From: Rhizopus arrhizus
Lineage: Eukaryota > Mucoromycota > Mucoromycetes > Mucorales > Rhizopodaceae
DNA: 64,000 nt
NCBI GenBank assembly: GCA_024220505.1
Contig: JAKZZE010000004.1
Location: 682,001 to 746,000 of the forward strand
Direction: 5' to 3'
Shown here: positions 37,316-48,905 of the stretch, piece after piece
How positions within the stretch are numbered: the first letter of the stretch is position 1
Layout of the letters: each line of letters starts with the position of its first letter
Program-made: the position numbers and the translations under genes
The notes under the pieces: generated by a model
The model's database searches: none
Told to the model about the DNA's origin: nothing
The model's input: only the letters and a program-made list of their open reading frames with translations

Positions 37316-37817
37316 ACCTTCCATTTTTATTTTACTTTTATTATATCTTAATATAGTCACTTGACTTTAAATAAACTAGAGATATCCCCTATAAACAAAA
37401 AAATTAATAAAGAAGCCAATCAGCAGAGAATATCTAGAGTTCCAAAATTCATTGGGTATTGTAACCCCTTTTTAATTGAAATACAAAAATAAGGAAAAAG
37501 CCTTTCTAAGTAGTAAGAAAAATAGTGTTTATTAATAAAAAGCAAGAGGAATATTAATATTGGTTTTGAATAGTACTGCGCTAGAGGTCATCTGTTGAAA
37601 TAGTAAGAATAGAACTACGATTAATATCACATGCTGTATTAGCTAAAGAGGGCTTCCATGGTAACAAGTCCTACATGTGATATGCAGCATGACTTATAGA
37701 CATTCACCCAAGAATGTAGACTGCTTTTTGAAAAAAATTTTGTTGAAAAAAAGTACAAAAACTTACTTTTTTGTGAAATTTTCCTTTTTCTTTTCTCTTT
37801 TTTTTCCTTGTACTTTT
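37316..37817. other. Spacer without recognised feature
   Basis: AT-rich; no gene seen. Precedes the minisatellite. Confidence 0.4.
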
Positions 37818-38157
37818 GGGTATCTCTTATCGTCTTGGGTACGTGCCTTCGGGTACCGCTACTTTAAGGTGCCTGCCTTCGGGTATGTATTTGGCCTTCG
37901 GGTAACAATGCCTTTGGTATCTACCTTCGGGTATCTCTGCCTTTGGTATTCACTGCCTTCGGGTATCTCTTATCGTCTTGGGTACGTGCCTTCGGGTACC
38001 GCTACTTTAAGGTGCCTGCCTTCGGGTATGTATTTGGCCTTCGGGTAACAATGCCTTTGGTATCTACCTTCGGGTATCTCTGCCTTTGGTATTCTCTGCC
38101 TTCGGGTATCTCTGCCTTCGGGCAACTGTACCTTCGGGTACGTGCCTTCGGGCACTT
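37818..38157. repeat. Tandem 143-bp duplication built of CCTTCGGGTA motifs
   Basis: The block starting GGGTATCTCTTATCGTCTTG at 37818 recurs at 37961, i.e. a 143-bp period, nearly perfectly for its whole length. Within each block the short motif (T)GCCTTCGGGTA or GCCTTTGGTAT repeats every 15-25 bp; it continues to 38157. On the minus strand the motif reads Pro-Glu-Gly (MPEGTYPKVQLPEGRD) over 61 codons without a stop, but no gene context supports translation. Confidence 0.85.
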
Positions 38158-38645
38158 TTTTTTTATTAAACCAAATCGAAACGAAAAAAAAAAAAAAAAA
38201 ATACTATGGGAAAATCGGATGTTTGAAAAAGAAAATAGATTTAGTTGGCCTACACTGAATTTTTCTTTATATGGGATCTTAAAATGACTTATCAGAAATA
38301 AAGAACATTGCTTGTACCTGAACTAATTTCCGTTGACTCCACTTCGACCTTCAATGTGATACATGGCTTCTGAGCTGCGCTTTGTTTTCCAACGATATAA
38401 ATAAAAATTAAAAAATGAAGGACAAATATTAGCATTACCAACATGAAGATCTAGTTATGATGAGGCTGCTCTATTCAGCAAATAATATTATGATTTATTC
38501 AAAGTAAAGTAAACAAAGAAAAGAAAAGAAAAAAAAAAGAAGAAGAAAAAACACAATGTTTTATACTTAGCTTTAGTCTACATATCAGCCATCTGTGAGA
38601 ACTTCACATTCATATAGGCTATATTGTAAAGGTTGAATTACATTG
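38158..38645. other. AT-rich spacer
   Basis: No gene seen; A-runs at about 38184-38200 and 38530-38550. Confidence 0.4.
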
Positions 38646-39040
38646 TGTGTTATCTCGTAAGAATAAAAAAAGATTATAAAGTTCAACGAGACTTAAAAAG
38701 TTATCTTTTTATTTAATATTATTGTATCTGGTATTTATATCCTTTTCATGAAGATTCACTTAAATCCTTTTCAAGACACTTTAATTAATTAGTATGAAGA
38801 TCTGTTCCTGGTTATGCAAGTGGATTGTTTATAATTATTTCTTAAGTAGATCTATTTTTCATTTATGTCTCATTGCATCAGGAGCTATACTAAAACAACC
38901 TGTATTGATTTAAAGGAATGGAATTAGTTATGACCGAATAGTAGAGAAAAGACTATAATATATCTTTGTAAAAGCATTCACTACTCCGATTTCTTATAAA
39001 TTGAATATGAATCATGTTTAAAGTATGCTGGGATAGGACA
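38646..39040 (-). repeat. 3' LTR of the minus-strand chromovirus (LTR family A)
   Basis: 395 bp. On the minus strand it starts TGTCCTATCCCAGCATAC and ends ...TAACACA. A purine tract (GGAAGGGGG, plus-strand 39046-39054) lies just upstream of the start, as expected for a polypurine tract. It matches 56254-56681 and 29140-29502 and contains a TATA-like ATATAAATACC. Confidence 0.8.
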
Positions 39041-39286
39041 TTACCCCCTTCCAGGTCATAACTGCTTCTGGATTTAGATTTATGAGTGTTCAATTGTGAA
39101 GACGAGTGTAGGTGAAGTTCTCTATTGTGTAATATTGAGCAAAGCAATATGTTATGGCAATAATGTAATTCGTAAGTGCATGTTATAAGAATGTGTAGGT
39201 AGCAACATGTGAAAGGTTTTTTATGTTGATGATTCTACTTGCGAATGAACTGTGGGATAGAATGTGAATTGACATTGTAAATTGAA

Positions 39287-39610
39287 TTATTGGGAGTTTT
39301 TTTGAATTATTGAAAAGTAGCATAAGGCGTTGGGATAATATGTATTAAGATGAATTACGGTCACAGTTAATTTCTTGCTTGAATTATCATGATTTTCTCT
39401 TGGTCTTTTTTCATTTGAATTAGGTTCAACATTACGTTGTCCATTTCGACGATTCCAGTATTTTAGTATTGGTCTGTTGTTGTGAAAGTATTTTTCAGGT
39501 TCCCAAGTATCATCTTTTGCATCATAGCCTTTCCAACGTACCAAGTATAACCAGTTACCGGGAATGCCTTTGTGGTCAATTACGGCTTCGACATCATATA
39601 CCTCAGATCT
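39287..39610 (-). pseudogene. Chromodomain at the end of chromovirus pol
   Basis: Reads YLVRWKGYDAKDDTWEPEKY with the aromatic/acidic signature of chromodomains (V-R-W-K-G-Y, T-W-E-P), followed by a basic tail. In chromoviruses this domain follows integrase and steers insertion to heterochromatin. It lies in a different frame from the integrase core, separated by a break near 39600-39640. Confidence 0.75.
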
Positions 39611-39634
39611 TTCTTCTAATATTATTTTGATATG

Positions 39635-40540
39635 TCAAAGTGGAATATTTCGAGGTAAAAGTGCGCCAGTACCATCAACTAGGATGTAACTTCCTCCTTG
39701 GTTCTTTCTGACAATTGTATAATTTCCAATGTAGAGTGGATCTGTTTTTGTAGTTCGGTTTATATTCTTGATCATGACTTGACTACCAGATGGTATTTCT
39801 TTGATAATTCGATGAGATTTGTTAAACTTGTTTTCAGCAGCAGTTTGAAAAGTTTTGATTTTCTCGCGAATAGCTGGTAAAACAGTGTTATTAAATTTCG
39901 TAATGTGTCCATTAAGCTGTTTTCTTGTTTCATTGTAGTTTGTAGGAATTGACACGTCACTATAGTCCTTGAATTGATTTAGACGTCTAGCAAACATCAA
40001 TGAAAATGGTCTTGTGCCGTGTAAGGCAGTTGGTGTGTTGTTTAGAGCTTTTTGGGTACTGTCAAGGTATAAGTCCCAGTCATCGTTCTTGCCTTGAAGT
40101 CTTTTATATATTATATTCGTTGTCTTTCCAACCCAACGTTCTGCAATACCATTGCTTCGAGGGTGATATGCTGCTATAAGGCGATGATCGATATCAGAAA
40201 CTTCAGTGAATTTACAGATGATTTCATTGACATATTTTGTTCCATTATCGCTTTGGATAATTTTTGGACGACCGAAAAGTGATAGTATGCTTCTTAATAC
40301 GAGTGCGATAGTATGTGAGGGTTTATCAGGCATTGCTTTGAGTACGCAAAATCTTGTGAATACGTCTACTACAACTAGAATATAATTGCTTCCTTGAACT
40401 GATGTAGTCATAGGTCCGGCAGTATCGATACAAATATGATCCCAGGGTGCATCAGCATAGATTGACGATAATGGATGATATCTATGTTTGGCAATATTTG
40501 GCAATATTAAACTTTTGACAATCAAGGCAGCTGTTGACAC
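39635..40540 (-). pseudogene. Chromovirus integrase core
   Basis: Retroviral-type DDE core. Visible acids: DTAGPMTTSVQGSNYILVVV (first D), IIQSDNGTKYVNE (second D) and HPRSNGIAERWVGK (Glu). The preceding zinc-binding part is in the overlapping upstream frame (40482-41345). The C-terminal GPY-like region (SGSQVMIKNINR, then TDPLYIGNYTIVRKN) is seen. Confidence 0.8.
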
Positions 40541-42033
40541 AACCTAATACATCTTGCTTTAAGTTCGTCCAATGGATTCCTTCACTGTGTAGAGTGGTAA
40601 CCATTGCTTGTGAGCCTCTGTGCCCTTCAAGATGGGTCTTGAGCAGTAATTCTTGCCGTTCTTCTGGTGCTGGGGTTACAAGATCATCAGGCATCATCAT
40701 GCCAGTAGCCATATTTGTGTTTTTGGAATTAACTATGTGAGATGTGATCCAGATTCTATGTTGGTTTTTATCCCCCACCAGCGTTCTTTCGGTTTCGAAA
40801 AGATGCGATAACATGTCTGGTAGTACGTTTTGAATACCAGGTCTGTGAATTATTTTGAAGTCGTAATCCAATATTGTGTCTAACCATTGTATCATCATAG
40901 AATTGGCGACAGGTTGAGTGTGGATGTAAGCAAGGGCTTTGTGATCAGTGTAAAGAGTGAAAGGATTACCCCATAAAAATGGATGAAACCTCTTGAGAGC
41001 GAAAACAATAGCAAGTAGTTCTCGTTTAGTAGTTGAGTAGTTCTTTTCAGATGTAGACAAAGCACGAGCCATGAGATCAAGATGGCAGATTTGCTTATCA
41101 ATGATCTGGTAGAGAACAGCACCAATGTAATAATTGCTGGCATCCATTGCAACATAGAATGGTTCATTAAGATCAAGATGATATAAGACTGGAGCAGAAG
41201 CAAGTAGTTGTTTAGTTTTTGTGAATGCGTCGTCTTGTTTTTTCCCCCAAACCTTGCAGGTAAGTTTGCCTTCAAAACGCAATTTATTCAATGGAGCTGT
41301 AACTTCGGATAAGTTGGGCAAGTATTTCCTAAAGTAGTTTACCAACCCTAAGAAGCGTTGAATATCTTTCCCTGTGGATGGCTTTTCCCAAGAAAGTGTG
41401 TTTGTAATCTTGCATGGATCGAGACAAGATCATTTGGCATCAACACAAAAACCAAGTAGGTAAACAGATGTTTGAGCAAAGTGACATTTGTCAATATTCA
41501 GGATTAAGTTAACATTGGTGAGCTTCTTGATGACATTTTGTACATGAATAATATGTTCTTCATAAGATTTAGAAAAAAATGATAATATCATCCACAAATG
41601 CAAGAACATAAGGAACATCAGCTAGGATAGAATTAATAACTTTTTGATAACGTGAAGCAACATGCTTGAGACCAAATGGGCAACATTTGAACATTTATCG
41701 TTGACCTTGAAAAGTGAATGTTGCTTTAACACGATCAGGTTTGTATATTTGGAATCGATGAAATGCTTGTCGAAGGTCAAGAGTGGTAAAAATAGTTGAA
41801 TATTGAAGTTGATCAAAAATTTCATCAATTTTAGGTATAGGTTGTTTATCATTAGATACCAAAATAGAATTCAGCAGACGAGGATCTAGGCATGGTCTAT
41901 AACCTGTGAGATTCCCTTGTGAATCCATTTTGGGTGCCAAAGTGAGAGGAGGATTCCATTCTGAACTCGGTGGAGCATGTTCAATCACTTCATCCTTTAA
42001 CCATATATCAACACATTCTTGCATTACTGGCAT
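40482..42033 (-). pseudogene. Chromovirus reverse transcriptase-RNase H and integrase zinc domain
   Basis: Three frame segments. 41695-42033 holds the RT fingers (DEVIEHAPPSSEWNPPLTLA, YRPCLDPRLLN, LDLRQAFHRFQI). 41430-41618 holds the palm region around the YVDD position in a shifted frame, followed by KSYEEHIIHV. 40482-41345 holds the RT connection, RNase H (ARALSTSEKNYSTTKREL, YTDHKALAYI) and the HHCC zinc site. The breaks exclude function. Confidence 0.8.
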
Positions 42034-42088
42034 CAGTTTGAGTGGAATACGGTAAGGTGATCGATAGGCTGTTTTGTTCTTTTCTGCA

Positions 42089-43274
42089 TCAAGATGAATA
42101 ATCGATTAAAAAATTTAATTTAGGCATCAAATCTAAACCAATGACAGCATCTGTATCAAAGGAAAGTGGAGGAACTTCGAAAATATGTGATGTGTGAATG
42201 AGAGCATCATCGTTATCACTATAAATTAAGCTTAAACCTTTAGAAGTTGTACTGAAACATTTACTCTTGTTATCGTTTGTAGCAAAAATAATAGAACCAG
42301 AAACGTTATTGTTTATATTAATGTTATTTTTATTAGCAAATGCAATATCTATCGAGCTAAAAGAAGCACCAGAGTCTACAAGGGCAAAAGTGTCGATGTT
42401 TTCTATAGTGATAGGTACATACAAAGAATGGTTAGTTTTCACTTCATTCTGTTTGCTAATTTTTTCTCTTACAGTCATAGTTTGTAGGCAGGCTACTAAT
42501 ATCTATGTCCATACTGCCGTGGCTGTGCTCTTGATCATTCAGGTTGACAGCGGCAGGTGAAAGTTTACTTCGATTGTGAAGACTAGAGAAACGAGCAGAA
42601 CGAAAAGCTTTAGTAGGGCCATTAAACCTCTTGACTTTATCTCTGCTGCAGGTAGTGGCATGATCAGGACTCCATGGTACATTGGCAGAACATTTGTAAC
42701 ATTTTTTCTTTGTGCTTGATGTTGGTGGAGTGGCCTTCATGGCGATAGTGGCAGTAGTGGCAGTATTAGCAGTGGCGATCCTTTTGAGGACTTTACATTG
42801 TTCAGTGGTATGATTGCTATTACCATGAACAAGATATTTGGATCTGGGCTTGAATTGAGGTTGGTCTTGTTTGTTTGGGCCACTAGCATTCTTTGGATTG
42901 TGTATTGACTTTTCAGCACCACTCATAAACGAAATTGGGGATGCAGACGATTGATTTATGATATTACGCTTTGTAATACCAGCAGCCATGGCTTCATCAT
43001 TGCAAATATTTGAGGAGATGACTGTACGAGCCTTGGCGAACACCTTACAAACAGAGCCTTGTATGTTCAAAGGTAAATTTAGCAAAGAGCGGGACACTTT
43101 CTTATACAAGGCGATAGGCAAATCACGTTTGAACAAAGCTGCAGTTCTAATGTCATCTTGCCATTTTGCTGCACATCTGATTCTTTGAAATCGGTCAGTA
43201 AAAGCCTCAATCGACTCGTTTTGTTGCATCTTGATGGTCAGTAGTTGATCAATGCTATTTAGCGTTTGAGCGAC
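42089..43274 (-). pseudogene. Chromovirus gag and protease
   Basis: Gag part: ESIEAFTDRFQRIRCAAKWQ and a zinc knuckle CYKCSANVPWSPDHATTC. Upstream sense sequence (VAQTLNSIDQLLTIKM) continues gag to 43274 before homology to the sister element is cut. Protease part overlaps at 42478 in another frame and carries the active-site DSGA plus a flap-like GLDLMPKL. Confidence 0.78.
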
Positions 43275-43672
43275 TGTGGTATTTACACATGTAATAAAGT
43301 AATAATGTAAATTACGACAAACAATGATTGTCCAAATTGGGAATATCAGACATTGTATTATGCCATCTCAAATAAAATTATGTCCCAATCCACTCCAGAA
43401 TATTCTAACAAGTTCCTGAATCAGGATTAATAATTACTTCTTGATAAAAAGATATTAAACAATACCAATCATATAAATAACGCATCGTCTAATATCGATT
43501 AATAATCAATGATCATATACTGTAAATACTATTATTTAGCCGTTGATAGAAAAGTATAAATACCCTCATATTTTTAACTTGAATAAAGGACAATCTACTT
43601 TGAGTCTCACTTATTTTTATATTTGTTGATTGACTTAGTACTTTTTTTATATTATAAACCCTAAATATCACA
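43275..43672 (+). repeat. 5' LTR of the plus-strand chromovirus relative (LTR family B)
   Basis: 398 bp, starts TGTGGTATTTACAC and ends AATATCACA, giving perfect TGTG...CACA ends. A TATA-like AGTATAAATACC lies near 43552. About 8 bp after its end comes TGGTGCCTCAC, a candidate tRNA primer site. It differs from LTR family A. Confidence 0.75.
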
Positions 43673-43786
43673 TTGTATCTGGTGCCTCACAAGAACAGCT
43701 CACAAAGTTACAAGAACAAGCAGTCAGCATAAAAAACTGTATCATGTTTTTGGACGAAGCACAGGCTTTTTGCATCTCATCCCCCC

Positions 43787-44914
43787 ATGCCTACAGGTGA
43801 TATAATCCTTGGCCCTGGCCACGCTACGAATGTTTCTCACCCTCGCTCTGCTCATATCACCCCACCTGACCTTCCAATCTGGCAGTGGCAGGGTAATATT
43901 TGTAGGAAAGAAGCGGAAGCACACGATTCTGTAGAAGATTTACTCGACACCTTTGCTTCGATCGTTGATTTAAATGGTCTATCCATAGATTCTAGCTGGT
44001 CTCGCTTGGTTCCTATCAAAATGAACAGAGATCAGCAATCTTGGTTCAATGAAGTACTCAAAGGTCGCAACTTGGTTTGGTCTGAAGTCAGAAAGATCAT
44101 AGTCAAGACATATGCTGCATAGGACGTAGCTCAAGAGCTAGAATATATAGACCAGCTGTTATCTCTTAAAATGGTTCCAGTAGAATCCATAGAAACCTTC
44201 ACTGATCGATTCCAAAGAATCCGCAGAGCAGCCAAGTGGGACGATGACATCAAGACTGCCTCCATATATAAACGAACTTTACCAGCATTTTTGCGTCAAG
44301 AGGTCTCTCGCTCCTTGTTGAACCTAGGAAGAGATCAGCAAGACTCTGTCGCAAAAGTCGCTGCCAAAGCCAGGAAGGTATTGCCATCCAACTTGTGTTC
44401 CGAAGTTAGTCCATCACCTCGGCAAGCCTCTGTCCCCATCAAGTCTTCATCTTTGTCTCTCTCATCAAATGGAACAGAGGCATCCAAGTACAACCCTAGG
44501 AACTCACATTTGTTGAGCAACTTACAGGGTATAGCTAAGAAGTCCTCTTCACCTGGCAACATCAAAAATAAATTCCATTGTGCTATCCATGACCTGACCA
44601 ATCACCCTACAGACAGGTGCAACAAGTACAAGGATTTGTTGAACAGAAGCCCTCCGTTGGTGAGCCCTTCCCCCGCTACAAATAATTCGTCAATGTCTTT
44701 TGTATCTGTTGTTAAAAAGTGTTATCGTTGCTCTGGTAATGTTCCATGGTCCAGGGGACATGTGGCTAACTGTCCACGAGACAAGACCTATCACGGTCCA
44801 AGTAAGGTAATTCGTTCTGCTCGCTTGGATTCTTCAAGATTGATAGATAATAAGACCAATCTTACCGTCAACCGTCAAGCTAGAACCCCAACAGGCATCT
44901 TCCAAGATGTCTAG
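43787..44914 (+). pseudogene. Gag of the plus-strand chromovirus relative
   Basis: One frame of 375 codons with a single internal TAG (44120-44122) after IIVKTYAA. Seen: LDTFASIVDLNGLSIDSSWS in the matrix/capsid part and the zinc knuckle CYRCSGNVPWSRGHVANC. Confidence 0.75.
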
Positions 44915-45029
44915 TAGCGACAGCAACTTGATGGACGTTGATAATGATGGTTATCCAATTAACTATGATTGTAAGAAATTAACAAAACAGAATGAAATAT
45001 TTAAAAAGTACTAACCATTCTTTAATTGT

Positions 45030-47170
45030 ACCTATCACTATAGAAAATGTGAACACTATGACCCTGGTTGATAGTGGGTTCCTCTTTTAGCTCGATAGAC
45101 ACAAATTTTGTTAATGAATATAATATTGCAGTTGATAGAAATGTATCTGGTTCCGTTATACTTGCTACAAGTGATAATGTTAGTAAACGTTTCGGCACAA
45201 CCAAATTTCCATTAAGTGTTATTTACGGTGATAATGATAAAAATCTTATTCATACATCCCATTCTTTTGAAGTCCTTCCTCTTTCCTTGGATACTGAAGT
45301 TGTAATAGGATTAGATCTGATGCACAAGTTAAACATTCTTGTTACCAACTTAGCTATCAGACATCCTAATCTTGCACCAGTTATTGACAAAGAGATTACG
45401 GATGATACACCTGAACCTAACAAAGCTCCTTTCGGTACACCTGAGCAACAAGCTCATTTCCATAATGCTATTAAACCATATGTTGATCAAAATGCCTTAA
45501 TACCAAAGAATTCATTTTGTACTGTACCCGAGTCAGTTATACATTTATATACTGTTAAAGGAAAAACTGCTTACCGTGCATCATATCGTACTCCTTTTAG
45601 ATTACTACCAATCATGCGTGAATGTATTGACACTTGGTTAAAGGATAAAGTTATTGAACATGCATCACCTAATTCAGATTGGAACTCTCCTTTAACATTG
45701 GCACCTAAAAAAGACTTGCTTGGTAATCTCACAGGACATCGACCCTGTCTCGATTCTCACTTGTTAAATTCTATTCTTGTGTCAAATGATAGACATCCTA
45801 TTCCAAAGATTAAAGAGATTTTCGATCGATTACAAGGATCAACTATTTTTACCACACTTGATCTTCGACAAGCATTTCATCGATTCCCAAATCCATGAGC
45901 CTGATCGTTTTAAGACCACATTCACTTTTGAAGGTCAACAATACCAATTTAGAGGTTGTCCATTTGTATTGAAACATATTGCTTCCCGTTATCAACGAGT
46001 GATTAATATAGTGTTACGTGATTTACCTTATGCACAGGCTTTCGTTGATGATATCATCATATTTTCCAAGTCTTATGAGGAACACATCACACATGTGCAA
46101 AACATAATTCAGAGATTAACTAAAGTGAATTTGATCCTTAACCCAGACAAATGTCATTTTGCGCAGTCTATTGTTTACTTGCTTGGTTTCTGTGTTGATG
46201 CCAAAGGGTCTCGACTCGATCCTCGTAAAGTTACAAACGCTTTGACTTGGCCTAGACCTGCATCTGGAAAAGAGATTCAACGCTTTTTAGGACTGGTAAG
46301 GTATTTTAGAAAATACTTGCCAAATATTTCTGAAGTCACTGCACCTTTGGACAAATTACGTTTCGAAGGTAAACTTGATAAACTTTGGACATCTGAGCAA
46401 GAAAAAGCTTTTGAAAAGATCAAGGCATTATTGTCTTCTGTGCCACTTCTTCATCATCCAGATCTAGAACAACCTTTTTATGTTGCTACTGATGCTAGTA
46501 ACTATTCAATTGGTGCTGTTCTTTACCAAATTATCAAAAATGAGACTCGATATATCGATTTCATAGCACGCTCACTTTCTACATCTGAAAAGAATTATTC
46601 TACTACTAAACGTGAGCTATTAGCAGTGATATTTGCACTAAAGAAGTTTTATCCATTTTTGTGGGGGTAATCCATTCACCTTATACACTGATCACAAGGC
46701 CTTAACTTATCTCCACACCCAGCCTGTAGCTAGTGCTATGATGATCAATTGGCTGGACACTATACTGGATTATAACTTCAAAATCATCCATCGACCTGGT
46801 ATTCAAAATATTCTACCAGATGCTTTGTCGCGTCTTTTCGAACCTGAAAAACGCTGGAGGGGGATAATAAAACCATCAAAACAATCGTCACTTCCCAAAT
46901 TATCAATTCTAACGGATCAATTCTTACATCCAGAATGATGATGCCTGCTGACTTGATGACCCCAGCACCAAAAGACAGACAAAAGCTACTCATGGATACA
47001 CATTTAGAAGGACACCGTGGAGCTCAAGCGATCGTAACAGCTTTACATAGTGATGGTATTCACTGGACAAAAGCTCAAGGAAGATGCACTTGAAATAATA
47101 CATAGTTGTCCTGATTGCAAAAAATTCAATATCGCAAAGCACGGATACAATCCCTTAACCTCAATCTATG
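45030..47170 (+). pseudogene. Pol of the plus-strand chromovirus relative
   Basis: Protease with DSG split by a frameshift near 45080. RT from about 45590 (LLPIMRECIDTWLKDKVIEH, PCLDSHLLN, LDLRQAFHRF), frame break near 45890, palm AFVDDIIIFSKSYEEH, RNase H with ATDASNYSIGAVLYQ, another break in a G-run at about 46664-46668, then YLHTQPVASAMMINWLDTIL. Further stops follow near 46936 and 47090. Confidence 0.78.
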
Positions 47171-47190
47171 CTGATACACCTTGACTCAGT

Positions 47191-47494
47191 GACATTATTG
47201 CCATCAAAAATAGCTATTTTAAAACCATTTGAGATCCACAACTATCTAAGACTATTTTTCTTTCATTTACAATTTTACTAAATAGTTTCGATTTAACAAG
47301 CAACGTCATTTATTTCATATCAACCAAACCAGCAAGTATACAATATGTAGATGAATATACTACTTCTGATGAAAAAATGACAGAGAGAAGAAATGCAAGG
47401 CACAAATTTAAGTCATGCTAAGTCGGGTTTTTTTTTATTTAGTCACTTTGTCCAAATACTTTTAGTCGTAAAAATATATTTGATAGCATGAATT
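47191..47494. other. Spacer between retroelement remnant and RPD...GEVK gene
   Basis: AT-rich, no coding signal; contains the truncation point of the plus-strand chromovirus. Confidence 0.4.
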
Positions 47495-48707
47495 TTATTT
47501 ATATTGGATGCTACAGTCACGATACTTCGAGGTGGTATTGTTAATCATCTGGAATAATTGTGTGGTATGGGAACTTGCAGAGGGAGAAAATGTTGAGGTG
47601 TCGATTGGATATGCAACTTTGGGGGATGTGGGGGATGGCGTGCTGACAGGTGCAAAGACAGATGGTGATGAATCTGCTTGGTAACAGCAATGCCAAAATA
47701 AAAGGGTGACGCGCAATAACGTACGGATATTTTCCAGTATGATGAATGAGTGAAGGCAGGATGATGCTTCAGACAGGGTGATGCGGCCAATTTCTGTCAT
47801 GGTAAAGAAACTGCTATGTATCATTTGTGTCATATAAAAAACTAATTGAAATCCTACAAAGCATTGTGAAATGGTTATGATCCATAAACACTGTAGCAAC
47901 ATTTTCCTTCTTACCATTAACTTGAAAGGTGAGAATAGGATGGCCATACTTCAAGACGCTGTTGCGCGACAAGACGGCGAGCTTGAGCGTGTCCAAGCAA
48001 AGGGAATGATTGGTGGTGTTGTCACCGCCAAGCTTGACTTCTCCAAAGCCAAGGGATTGCCCAAATGCACGTTGGACCAAGGTGGATACAATGGCGTCCG
48101 GACGAATGCCAGTGGTCATTGTGTCCACCTTGTTCGGCCATCGTAATACAACCCTCCTCGTAGTATCTGCCATAATGGACGACAGCAATGGATCATAATA
48201 CCTGGTTTGTATGTCTACTTCTCCAAATTGGTTCTTGTCTGCGATGGGGTCAAATGGTAGTTTCACCAACCTACAATGAAAATAGATGAGGAAGGATATT
48301 AGTACTTAGACGCACTTTTCTCTACCACACTACAAGATTTACAAATCAGCAATGCCTTCGACAACATTAGACTTGAATTGATTCATGCTAGTGGCTAGAG
48401 TCAAGAGGCGGAGCCTGGCACTTTTTGGAGACATACCCTCCTCATCAACAGCGGATACAACATTCACCATTTCCATAAAGTCATTATTGGTAAAATTCGG
48501 GGTATCGTGTGGCACTTTGCTGAGTAGCGTTTGAATTTGACACTTTAACAAATTCTTGAGCACTTGTTCCCCAAAAACAGTCACTTTGCATTCGCTATGC
48601 TGTTCATTCGCCAGGAAGAGTACACCCGACAAGGCTAATATCTCCTGAATGTTTGATTCCAAAGGGACAGGCTTGGGAATGATGTCCGCTTGATACCGGT
48701 TGTTGTA
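47495..48707 (-). CDS. PD-(D/E)XK-like RPD...GEVK family protein, 3' exons (5' end disrupted)
   Basis: Three minus-strand exons in one frame: 48343-48707, 47915-48270 and 47495-47853, about 360 codons, no internal stop. Exon 1 reads QEILALSGVLFLANEQHSEC. Exon 2 reads QTRYYDPLLSSIMADTTRRV, VLRWPNKVD, GIRPDAIVS and QSLGFGEVKLG. Exon 3 reads GFQLVFYMTQMIHSSFFTM and NIRTLLRVTLLFWHCC before a Ser/Pro-rich tail. It aligns throughout with the transposon passenger at 20708-21875, including a phase-1 intron at the same place after the A/TFQ-x2 stretch. RPD with GExK suggests a PD-(D/E)XK nuclease-like fold (inference). The N-terminal WIIDGNDIT segment is found upstream at 48906-49306, but the sequence between does not splice convincingly, so the copy is probably incomplete. 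Confidence 0.65.
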
Positions 48708-48905
48708 CTGGGATATAAATACCTTTTGTATTCTGGGATGTATTCAGACGTATTTATTTTGTTACTAGAAGGAAACCACACAACACAATTCACCGCTAAT
48801 ATTCTTATTAACTTCCGCTTAGGAAAAAGACCCTTTTTTTATTATTTTATAAAATTTGCATATTTATAGTGAGATCTTATTTCGTCAGGTGATCATCAAA
48901 AGTCA

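Larger units (their letters stand above)
38646..43274 (-). mobile_element. Chromovirus (Ty3/Gypsy with chromodomain), 5'-truncated, minus strand
   Basis: Order on the minus strand: gag (about 43274-42456) with a C-x2-C...H...C zinc knuckle, protease with LVDSGASFSSID (42089-42478), reverse transcriptase (42033-41430), RNase H (about 41345-40780, AMDASNYYIGAVLY), integrase zinc domain (HLEGHRG...CLDCQKF), integrase core (39635-40540) and a chromodomain near 39440-39560, then the 3' LTR at 38646-39040. Frames break around 41695 and 41620, and again between the integrase and chromodomain frames near 39600, so it is dead. The 5' LTR and the first part of gag are missing: homology stops at 43274, exactly where the LTR of the plus-strand relative begins. 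Confidence 0.85.
43275..47190 (+). mobile_element. Chromovirus relative, plus strand, 3'-truncated
   Basis: 5' LTR 43275-43672, leader, gag 43787-44914, protease/RT/RNase H from 45030 to about 46940, and the integrase zinc domain in broken frames to about 47170 (CPDCKKFNIAKH). The integrase core, chromodomain and 3' LTR are missing. It is related to but clearly diverged from the minus-strand neighbour, e.g. ETFTDRFQRIRRAAKWDDDI versus the corresponding gag segment there. Confidence 0.82.

Noticed and set aside
37677..38287. Plus-strand frames over the 143-bp tandem repeat
   Set aside because: Openness follows from the repeat period; no start context, domain or splice support.
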